DNA of 64,000 bases from Pelagibacterium flavum. GTDB lineage: Bacteria > Pseudomonadota > Alphaproteobacteria > Rhizobiales > Devosiaceae. The stretch is from contig NZ_CP107716.1 in the NCBI RefSeq assembly GCF_025854335.1, positions 3,093,001 through 3,157,000 on the forward strand. The letters are read 5' to 3'. A program made the translations under genes and the position numbers. Each line of letters opens with the position of its first letter. Position 1 is the first letter of the stretch. The notes beneath the pieces were generated by a model. It had not been told where the DNA came from, searched no databases, and was given only the letters and a program-made list of their open reading frames with translations. Shown here in pieces: positions 57,177 through 64,000 of this stretch.

Positions 57177-60079
57177 GGCTGTTTACCGGTGAGCTGAGCC
57201 TGCAGCCGACGCTGGAGTTCGGCGCCGGGCATGGCCGCGCCGAACGCGAAACCTTGCGCGTAGCGGCAGTTGAGGCTCTTGAGCCGGGCAATCTCATCTT
57301 CGGTTTCCACGCCTTCGGCGATCAATGCCAGATCGAGCTCACGCGCCAGGCTGACTACCGAATTGATGATCGGTATCTGGGTATGGGAAATGCCGCTGTC
57401 GTCTCGGATCTGCACGAAGGGCGCCGGTAGCTTGATCGTGTCGAATGGGAAGCGGTGAAGATAAGACAGCGACGAATAGCCAGTCCCGAAATCATCGAGC
57501 GCCAACCCCAGGCCAAGCTCCTTGAATGCTTCAAGCATATAGACAGCGTGCTCGGGGTTGCCCATCACTTGGCTTTCGGTGATTTCGAGCTTCATATGGC
57601 CGGCCACTGACTTGTGCTGCGCCACGAGCGTCTTCATGTCGTTGAGCAGGGTTTCGCTGGTCAGTTGCGCTGCCGACAGATTGACCGAGACGAAGAAATT
57701 CTCAGGCAGCTTGATGGCCGACACCCATTGCCGGGCTTGTTCAGCCGCCTCCTCAAAAGCCAGCCGACCCAGTTTTTCGATCTGGCCGGTCCGTTCGGCC
57801 AGCGGGATAAAGGCCGACGGGCTGACCTGACCGCGCTCAGGGTGATTCCAGCGCATGAGCGCTTCGGCGCCTACGATGCGATTTCCGTTCTGAATGTCGA
57901 CGATGGGTTGGTAGAGGAGCTGGAGGTCGCGCCGATCGAGTGCTTCCTTGAGATCGTCTTCCAGAGCCTGGGCATACACGGCGATCGAGCGCGTTGCGGC
58001 GCGGAAGGCTTCGATACGGTCGCCGCCGTGGCGCTTGGCGTAGTGCATGGCGAGTTCGGCGTCGCGCAGCACGTCTTCTGCCTTGACGGGCTTGTTGTCG
58101 TAAATCGTGATGCCGATCGAAGCGGTAAGCGTCATGTCCCGATCGCCGAAATTGAACGGGTTGCGCAGGGCCTTGCGCATCTGTTCGGCAATATCGGCGA
58201 TCTTGGATGCCGATTGCTCGGAAAGCAGCACGACGGCGAACTGGTCACCAGAGACGCGTGCCAGGGTGTCCAGCGGCCGCAACAGGCGCGACAGGCGGCG
58301 CGAGACGGCCAGAAGCAGCGAGTCGGCAGCCATGTGCCCGATGCGTTCGTCAATGTCGGTGAATTTGTCGAGATCGACGAGGAAGACAGCGGGCTTGACC
58401 TCGCTGAATTCGCGTGAGCGCAGCAGCGCCCGCTCGAGCCGGTCGAGAAAAAGCTGCCGGTTTGGAAGGCCCGTGAGGCTGTCGTGAACCGCATCGTGCA
58501 GCAGTCGATCGCGCCCGGCGCGCTCGTCGGTTACGTCCTGAAGCGTTCCCACGATGCGATTGACCTGCCCATCGCCACCCAGCACGGGTTTGACCCGCAT
58601 GCGAAAAGCGCGAAAGCTGCCGTCAAAGCCAGCGATACGGATATCGGAATTGACCTTGCCGCGTTTCAACTCGATCAGCGTATCGAGCGCCGTGCGAAAA
58701 CGGTCACGGTCTTCGGGATGAACGCGGTCGAGCCAGCGCTTGATGGCACCGCGCAAGGCCCCCTTGCGCTCGCCGAGCCTGATGGCCAGCTCGTCGGAGA
58801 CGTTCACCCGATCACGATCGATGTTCCAGTCGAAGACGAAATCGCCCGAACCCGTCATGGCGAGCGCCCGGCGCTCGACTTCTGATAGCGCGCCGATCGA
58901 GACCTGCCCATCGGAAAACGCGTGCTGGACCGCGGTAAAGCCGAGCAGCATCACGATCAGCACAAGGCCGCCGGCGACGGCAGATTGAGCAATGTCGTTG
59001 GAGACCTGCCCCGAAACGACCATCCAGGCATAGGTCAGCCAGGCGAGATAGATCACCCAGGTTGGGACCAGCAGTACGGCGCGGTCGTAGCCACGGATCG
59101 ATAGCAGCAGAACCAGAAACAGACCCACAAGCCCGATCAGGGCCAGAGACGTTCGCGCGATGCCTGCGGCAAGAGCCGGGTTGAAAAAGGCGTAGATGAA
59201 AAGCGCAAGAAAGACCGCCGACAGGCCCAGCGCAACATGGGTGAACCTGAAATGCCATCGGTGCAGATTGAGATAGATGAACAGGAAGGCAAACAGAGTC
59301 GTGGCAAGGGCGGCCTCCGCCGCCGCCCGGAAGGGCTGGATAAGCGCGTTGGAAACGCCGATCAGCGGTCCAAATATTCCGAAATCGATCAGCAGATAAG
59401 CGAGCACCGCCCAGGCCAGCAGCGCGGTGGCCGGAAAGACCCCCCTGCCCTTGACCACGAACATGATGGTCAAAAAAACGGCTGCAAGGCTCGAAATGCC
59501 CAGCACGGTTCCCCGGAACAGCGTGAAGGAGTTCTTGTAGTCGCGATACGCATCGGGCTCCCAGAGATAGAGCTCGGGAAGCGTGGCGGACTGCAATTCG
59601 GCAACCAGCGTTACGGTAGCGCCCGGATCGATCACCACGTCGAAGACGTCGGCTTCCGAATCAGGCACCCGTTCGGGGCGCAGTCCATGGCTCGGCGTCA
59701 GGGCCGTGATGCGGGCCGATCCGAGATCGGGATGGAAAACCCCCGAACCGGGCAGTCTGAAATAGGGCGCAACCAGCAGGCGCTCGATCTGCACGTCGCT
59801 CTCATTGCGCAGCGCGAACACCGCCCAATTGGGATTGGCCCCTTCTGTGATCGAGACGATTTCGATGCGGCGGATAATTCCGTCTTCACCCGGAGCGGTG
59901 CTGATCTGAACGCGCCCGTCCTCTCCGGGCAGCACATCAATTGCCGCACCGAGATTGACCGCGTTGATCCCTTCGGGGATCGTGACGACCTCAAAAGCCG
60001 CCGCCCGTCCAGCAAGCCCGGCCATTGCCACAAACAGCACGGCCAGGAAGACGAGAAAACGGGCGGACTTAAACGTCAT
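57173..60079 (-). CDS. Membrane PAS-GGDEF-EAL protein with degenerate GGDEF
   Basis: 968 residues. Signal peptide 1-28, periplasmic domain ~29-180, seven or eight transmembrane helices ~187-385, PAS ~405-520, GGDEF ~530-690, EAL ~715-960. The cyclase motif is RVSGDQF (610-614 = SGDQF instead of GGDEF), so the catalytic Glu and a Gly are lost. The EAL core is intact: AEALMRW (739-741), VNLS, LEITES, LDDFGTGYSS, IK, AEGVE and AQG. It is therefore probably a cyclic-di-GMP phosphodiesterase with a regulatory GGDEF domain, controlled by a periplasmic and membrane sensor. It converges on the YqgE gene by a 4-bp overlap. Confidence 0.85.
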   Translation of the reverse strand: MTFKSARFLVFLAVLFVAMAGLAGRAAAFEVVTIPEGINAVNLGAAIDVLPGEDGRVQISTAPGEDGIIRRIEIVSITEGANPNWAVFALRNESDVQIERLLVAPYFRLPGSGVFHPDLGSARITALTPSHGLRPERVPDSEADVFDVVIDPGATVTLVAELQSATLPELYLWEPDAYRDYKNSFTLFRGTVLGISSLAAVFLTIMFVVKGRGVFPATALLAWAVLAYLLIDFGIFGPLIGVSNALIQPFRAAAEAALATTLFAFLFIYLNLHRWHFRFTHVALGLSAVFLALFIYAFFNPALAAGIARTSLALIGLVGLFLVLLLSIRGYDRAVLLVPTWVIYLAWLTYAWMVVSGQVSNDIAQSAVAGGLVLIVMLLGFTAVQHAFSDGQVSIGALSEVERRALAMTGSGDFVFDWNIDRDRVNVSDELAIRLGERKGALRGAIKRWLDRVHPEDRDRFRTALDTLIELKRGKVNSDIRIAGFDGSFRAFRMRVKPVLGGDGQVNRIVGTLQDVTDERAGRDRLLHDAVHDSLTGLPNRQLFLDRLERALLRSREFSEVKPAVFLVDLDKFTDIDERIGHMAADSLLLAVSRRLSRLLRPLDTLARVSGDQFAVVLLSEQSASKIADIAEQMRKALRNPFNFGDRDMTLTASIGITIYDNKPVKAEDVLRDAELAMHYAKRHGGDRIEAFRAATRSIAVYAQALEDDLKEALDRRDLQLLYQPIVDIQNGNRIVGAEALMRWNHPERGQVSPSAFIPLAERTGQIEKLGRLAFEEAAEQARQWVSAIKLPENFFVSVNLSAAQLTSETLLNDMKTLVAQHKSVAGHMKLEITESQVMGNPEHAVYMLEAFKELGLGLALDDFGTGYSSLSYLHRFPFDTIKLPAPFVQIRDDSGISHTQIPIINSVVSLARELDLALIAEGVETEDEIARLKSLNCRYAQGFAFGAAMPGAELQRRLQAQLTGKQP

Positions 60080-60153
60080 TAATCAACGATCCTAATTCAA
60101 CATTCAGTGGTAGCGGGATTTCGCGCTGTTTGGCAATCAAGCGAATGCCGGTT

Positions 60154-60750
60154 TCAACCGGCGAGATCGTCGTAGTGCTCGCGCGTGAGCGCAAACAGCA
60201 TGTGATCTCTCCACTCGCCGTTGATCTGGAGATAATTTTCGGCGATTCCGATTTCGCGGAAGCCGTTGGCCGTGAGAACGCGCCGTGATGCCGTGTTGTC
60301 GGGCAGACACGCCGCCTCGATGCGGTGAAGGTTTAGCGTGTCGAAGACAAACGGCAAGATCAGGGCAACCGAGCGCGTCATAATGCCCTTTCCCGCAAAT
60401 TGTTCACCCATCCAGTAGCCCAGCGTGACGTTCTGGAAGGCGCGGCGCCGGACATTGGACAGCGTCATGCCGCCGACCAGCGTCGAGAGCCGCCCGCTCT
60501 GGGTAAAGATGAACAGCGAAAACTCGGCACCATAGAGTGCGTCACGCCGGTTACGACGCACGCGCGCGGCAAAACTGCGGGCTGAAAGTTCGGCCTCGGA
60601 CCAACGCGGTTCGAACGGCGTAAGGAAGGTCCGGCTGTCCAGCCGCAGCTTGCGCCAGGCCGCATAGTCGTTCTGGCGCGGCGAGCGCAGCATAAGACCA
60701 TCGCCACGAATTTCCGGAGTGGTCTGGCGGATGGCCGCGAAGGTGAACAT
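60154..60750 (-). CDS. GNAT acetyltransferase, RimJ/RimL type
   Basis: 198 residues. The acetyl-CoA site is in VTLGYWMGEQFAGKGIMTRS with the Q/RxxGxG-like GKG, and LNLHRIEAACLPDNTASRRV and LTANGFREIGIAENYLQING are characteristic of N-terminal ribosomal-protein acetyltransferases. The substrate is only a guess. It sits 13 bp after the M16 peptidase gene, on the same strand, and may be co-transcribed. Confidence 0.85.
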   Translation of the reverse strand: MFTFAAIRQTTPEIRGDGLMLRSPRQNDYAAWRKLRLDSRTFLTPFEPRWSEAELSARSFAARVRRNRRDALYGAEFSLFIFTQSGRLSTLVGGMTLSNVRRRAFQNVTLGYWMGEQFAGKGIMTRSVALILPFVFDTLNLHRIEAACLPDNTASRRVLTANGFREIGIAENYLQINGEWRDHMLFALTREHYDDLAG

Positions 60751-60763
60751 GGAGCGATGGCCC

Positions 60764-62023
60764 CTATTTGAAACTGTCCGCCACGCGCGAATAATCAGGG
60801 ATGCCCTTTACCGGACCGATGCCTGCGATTGCCGGCTTGGCTCCGGAAAACATCTGGCCGGCGACGTGGCGCACACGTTCTGCATCGATGCGGTTGATGC
60901 GATCGACCGTTTCCTGAAGGGGAATGGGCCGGCCCCACAGGATCTGTTGCCGCGCCAACTGACCGGCCCGTGAGGACGGGCTTTCGAGTGACATCAGGAG
61001 CCCCGCCCTGATCTGTGCACGGACGCGGCTGACCTCGGCATCGGTGATGTCGCGGGTCGATTTCTGCAGTTCCTCGAGCATGACGGGCAAAAGTTCTTCC
61101 ACGTCCTCGGCGCCGGTTGCCGCTGCCACGCCAAACACACCGCTGTCGGCAAAGGCCCAGTGGAAAGCATAGACGGAATAGCACAGGCCCCGCCGCTCGC
61201 GAACTTCCTGGAAAAGGCGCGAGCTCATGCCCCCGCCCAGGATCGAAGACAGGATCTGGGCGGCATAAAAGCCATCGGAATTATATGGCCGGCCTTCGAG
61301 TCCAAGCACGATATGGGCCTGCTCGTGGTCGGAGACTTCCCTGAACTCGCCCCCGACATAATTGGCTTTTTCCGGCACCGGCGCTCCGGAGCGCTTGAGC
61401 TGGTGGAACCGGTCATGGGCAAGATCGACCAGTTCGTCGTGATTGACGTTACCGGCCGCCGAAATCACCATCTGATCACCCACATAGTGCTGATCCATAT
61501 AGGCGCGGATGGTGTCGGCGCTGAAGCCACGCACCGATCCCTCGGTGCCCAGAATCGTCCGCCCGATAGGCTGGTCGGGAAAGGCCGCTTCCTGAAACAG
61601 ATCGAAGACGTGGTCGTCGGGATTGTCATGGGTCGCCCCGATCTCCTGACAGATGACCCGCTGTTCACGTGCCAACTCGTTCTCATCGAAGACCGAGTTC
61701 TGCAGAATGTCGGAGAGAATATCGGCGGCAAGAGCCACGTCGTCCTTGAGGACGCGGGCGAAGTAGCCAGTATGTTCGATCGACGTCGCAGCGTTGATGT
61801 CGCCACCCACCGATTCGATTGTCTCGGCAATCTCGCGGGCCGACCGCCGGGTCGTTCCCTTGAAGGCCATGTGTTCGAGAAGGTGCGAGACACCGTGCTG
61901 CTGCTCGGTTTCGCTGCGCGAACCGGACTTGACCCAGACACCCAGCGCCGCACTTTCCAGATGCGGCATGGCGTCGGTGATAACGGTCATCCCATTATCG
62001 AGGGTCGTTGTGCGTACGGTCAA
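60764..62023 (-). CDS. M16 family zinc metallopeptidase (MPP-like)
   Basis: 419 residues. Inverted zinc motif HLLEHMAFKG (HxxEH) near residue 47, with the third ligand Glu further on after IEHTGYFA. LGVWVKSGSRSETEQQHGVS, and GGGMSSRLFQEVRERRGLCY in the second half, match mitochondrial processing peptidase beta-like proteins and rhizobial homologues. TTG start at 62023, two bases after the thrC stop, so they share an operon. The target is unknown. Confidence 0.92.
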   Translation of the reverse strand: MTVRTTTLDNGMTVITDAMPHLESAALGVWVKSGSRSETEQQHGVSHLLEHMAFKGTTRRSAREIAETIESVGGDINAATSIEHTGYFARVLKDDVALAADILSDILQNSVFDENELAREQRVICQEIGATHDNPDDHVFDLFQEAAFPDQPIGRTILGTEGSVRGFSADTIRAYMDQHYVGDQMVISAAGNVNHDELVDLAHDRFHQLKRSGAPVPEKANYVGGEFREVSDHEQAHIVLGLEGRPYNSDGFYAAQILSSILGGGMSSRLFQEVRERRGLCYSVYAFHWAFADSGVFGVAAATGAEDVEELLPVMLEELQKSTRDITDAEVSRVRAQIRAGLLMSLESPSSRAGQLARQQILWGRPIPLQETVDRINRIDAERVRHVAGQMFSGAKPAIAGIGPVKGIPDYSRVADSFK

Positions 62024-62025
62024 AA

Positions 62026-63426
62026 TCAGTCCTCCCAGGCGCGTGTCTTGGCGCGGATATAGTCTTTCACGACGGTCTCGTCATTGGCCAGCACCGTGAA
62101 GCGCTCCTCGCGGGTTCCCAGATCGGCCATATGCGCGGGCAGTTCGGGGTGGCGGCCAGTCGCGGCTTCGACCGTTTCAGGGAACTTGGCCGGGTGGGCG
62201 GTCGAAAGCGTGATGAGCGGGGTGTGCCCGAAGTTAAAGCCCCTCGCGACCGCGACACCAACTGCAGTGTGCGGATCGATGAGGTAGTTGGAATTGTCCA
62301 GAACGTCGGCAATGATCGTTTTGGTGGCCGTTTCGTCGGCCATACCGGTTCCGAATTCCTCGCGGATCTTGTCGAGCGCCGGTTCGGGGATGGTAAAGCC
62401 CCCCGATTGAGCCAACGAGGCAAACAAGGCTGCCGTCTTGTCGCCATCGCGGTCGAGCGCTTCGAACAGCAAGCGTTCGAAATTCGACGATACCTCGATA
62501 TCCATCGAAGGGCTGACGGTTTGCGCCACACCGCGCTTGTCATAACGGCCGAATTTGATGGCCCGACGCAGAATGTCGTTGGAGTTGGTGGCGACCACCA
62601 GCTTTTCCACCGGCAAGCCCATGCGCTTTGCGACGTAGCCGGCAAAGATGTCGCCGAAATTGCCTGTCGGAACCACAAAGGTGATCTTGCGGTGCGGTGC
62701 CCCCAGCGCAACCGCGGAGGTGAAGTAATAGACCACCTGCGCGGCGATACGGCCCCAGTTGATCGAATTGACGCCGCTCAGTTTGGCACCGTCACGGAAC
62801 GCGAAATCATTGAACATGGCTTTGACGACCGCCTGGCAATCGTCAAACGTGCCTTCGAGCGCGATGTTGAAAACATTGTCATCAAGCACCGTCGTCATCT
62901 GACGGCGTTGGATTTCCGAGGTGCGGCCCTTGGGGTGGAGAATGAAGATGTCAGTGTTCTGGCGCCCGCGGAAAGCTTCGATGGCAGCCGAGCCGGTATC
63001 GCCAGAGGTGGCGCCGACAATCGTCGCCCGCTCACCGCGCTGGCCGAGGATATGATCGATAACCCGCGCCAGAAACTGCATGGCGACGTCCTTGAAGGCC
63101 AAGGTCGGGCCGTGCCAGAGCTCAAGCACGAAATGGCCCGGCTCGAGTTCGGTCAGCGGAGTAACCGAGGGGTGATTGAACCCGGAATAGGCCGATTTGA
63201 TCATGGCCTTGAGGTCGTCCTGATCGATCTCGTCGCCCACAAATTTCGAGATCACGGCGAGCGCGACATCCTGATAGGGGCGGTTGCCGAAATTATGGAT
63301 TTCCTCGGCGGTGAACTCGGGCCATTCGGCAGGAACATAGAGCCCGCCATCCCGTGCCAGTCCGGCCAGCACAACGTCACAAAATCCGAGCGCGGGCGCC
63401 TGACCGCGCGTGCTGACATACTGCAT
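62026..63426 (-). CDS. thrC: Threonine synthase
   Basis: 466 residues. The pyridoxal phosphate Lys lies in ELWHGPTLAFKDVAMQFLAR, phosphate-binding loop VGATSGDTGSAAIEAF and FVVPTGNFGDIFAGYVAKRM. It makes threonine from O-phosphohomoserine. The ATG at 63426 gives MQYVSTRGQ, the conserved start; an upstream extension is not supported. It lies between SURF1 and the M16 gene. Confidence 0.96.
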   Translation of the reverse strand: MQYVSTRGQAPALGFCDVVLAGLARDGGLYVPAEWPEFTAEEIHNFGNRPYQDVALAVISKFVGDEIDQDDLKAMIKSAYSGFNHPSVTPLTELEPGHFVLELWHGPTLAFKDVAMQFLARVIDHILGQRGERATIVGATSGDTGSAAIEAFRGRQNTDIFILHPKGRTSEIQRRQMTTVLDDNVFNIALEGTFDDCQAVVKAMFNDFAFRDGAKLSGVNSINWGRIAAQVVYYFTSAVALGAPHRKITFVVPTGNFGDIFAGYVAKRMGLPVEKLVVATNSNDILRRAIKFGRYDKRGVAQTVSPSMDIEVSSNFERLLFEALDRDGDKTAALFASLAQSGGFTIPEPALDKIREEFGTGMADETATKTIIADVLDNSNYLIDPHTAVGVAVARGFNFGHTPLITLSTAHPAKFPETVEAATGRHPELPAHMADLGTREERFTVLANDETVVKDYIRAKTRAWED

Positions 63427-63460
63427 TAAAGAAGCACCCTCCTGGACATCGGGATGCACC

Positions 63461-64000
63461 CTAATTGTCCTTTTCCTCATGAGCAAGATTTCTGGGCCGC
63501 CGCTGACGCCAGAGCCAGAAGCCGAGCATTATCGGCGTGATGGCCGCAAACAGATACCAGGTGCCGGCATATTCGAGGTGCCGGTTTGGAAAGGTAATCT
63601 GGGTTTCGCCCCCCTGCGGCAGTTCACCGGGCTCTCGCGCGATCCTGTCGAGTGTTACCGGTGCTATCGGCCCGGCCGCATCGTCGAGAAAGGCAGAGAG
63701 CCGCTCAGGGTTACGGACCCACTCACGCCGCTCCCCGAAATCGGGGTCAGGGGTAAAACTGTTGGCCTGTTCAGGGCGGCGCGCGATCGCCTCGAGGGTC
63801 ACCTGGCCCTCTGGCGCATCGCCGCCATCGGCAAAATCGGCGGCAGCGGCATCGGGGATGAAGCCACGATTGACCCAGACGATGCCGCCCTGCTCGAGCG
63901 AGAATGGGGCCATGACCCAATATCCGACCCCGCCATAGGGGCCGGCCGGATCGGGCAGGTTGGTGAAAACCAGAACTGTTTCAGTGTTGTCGAACGTGCC
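63461..64000 (-). CDS. SURF1-family cytochrome oxidase assembly protein (5' end outside window)
   Basis: The last ~180 residues are visible and the frame is open to the window edge. SYGGVGYW-like sequence, FSLEQGGIVWVNRGFIPD and the C-terminal RHLEYAGTWYLFAAITPIML with a transmembrane segment are typical of SURF1, which helps insert haem a into cytochrome c oxidase. Only the C-terminal helix is in view. The neighbouring thrC is commonly found near ctaE-surf1 in Hyphomicrobiales. Confidence 0.88.
   Translation of the reverse strand, partial: GTFDNTETVLVFTNLPDPAGPYGGVGYWVMAPFSLEQGGIVWVNRGFIPDAAAADFADGGDAPEGQVTLEAIARRPEQANSFTPDPDFGERREWVRNPERLSAFLDDAAGPIAPVTLDRIAREPGELPQGGETQITFPNRHLEYAGTWYLFAAITPIMLGFWLWRQRRPRNLAHEEKDN

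Overview
The window reads as a chromosomal segment of a GC-rich alphaproteobacterium of the order Hyphomicrobiales, most plausibly near Devosiaceae (Devosia/Pelagibacterium). The assignment is inferred, without a search, from these features: a CcrM-type DNA methyltransferase with a CtrA-type box upstream, an Fo operon atpI-atpB-atpE-atpF'-atpF separate from F1, a DsbA-smc pair, glycine decarboxylase split into gcvPA/gcvPB behind a glycine riboswitch, and mosaic palindromic repeats laid out like those of rhizobia. Coding density is very high and almost everything is core metabolism. No rRNA, tRNA or CRISPR was seen.

Layout. 1-6.25 kb: the 3' end of putA, pyrC, a YgfZ-like protein, an HD hydrolase, a secreted unknown and a SleB-type cell-wall hydrolase. 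6.25-13.4 kb: a PPDK-like protein with an eroded ATP-grasp domain, a tandem array of palindromic repeats, ispH-rnhA, a DUF808 membrane protein and glyS. 13.5-20.4 kb: a VOC/hydrolase pair with a divergent TetR gene and twin operators, a polyprenyl synthase, an N6-methyltransferase, an S49 peptidase, glyQ (on the opposite strand from glyS) and cytochrome b561. 20.5-31.2 kb: LemA/DUF2207, ispE, a TPR lipoprotein-export-like protein, ETF-ubiquinone oxidoreductase, a family-4-like uracil-DNA glycosylase, an SDR epimerase, a TrxB-like flavoprotein and a DMT transporter.

31.3-33.9 kb: an MFS transporter gene split by a complete IS3-family element (32218-33488). Removing the element and one ATC duplication restores a 433-codon frame exactly. 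33.9-41.2 kb: moaB, a PA0069-type radical SAM protein, two small unknowns, rnhB, ccrM, mutY, a DUF721 protein and a Tat-type DsbA. 41.2-48.3 kb: smc, DoxX, the ATP synthase Fo operon and RidA. 48.4-54.4 kb: DUF2332, then the glycine cleavage operon gcvT-gcvH-gcvPA-gcvPB behind a tandem glycine riboswitch with its own promoter. 54.4-64 kb: a lipoprotein, peroxiredoxin, a DsbD-alpha-like protein, YqgE, a large membrane PAS-GGDEF-EAL protein with a dead GGDEF motif, a GNAT, an M16 protease, thrC and a partial SURF1.

The most interesting non-coding features are a dispersed palindromic repeat family (six loci, one a three-unit 58-bp tandem array), the glycine riboswitch with a structured spacer of about 100 nt between its aptamers, a CtrA box before ccrM, and a T6G frameshift site in the IS3 element. 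No convincing new multigene defence or biosynthetic system was found; the window is mostly housekeeping.
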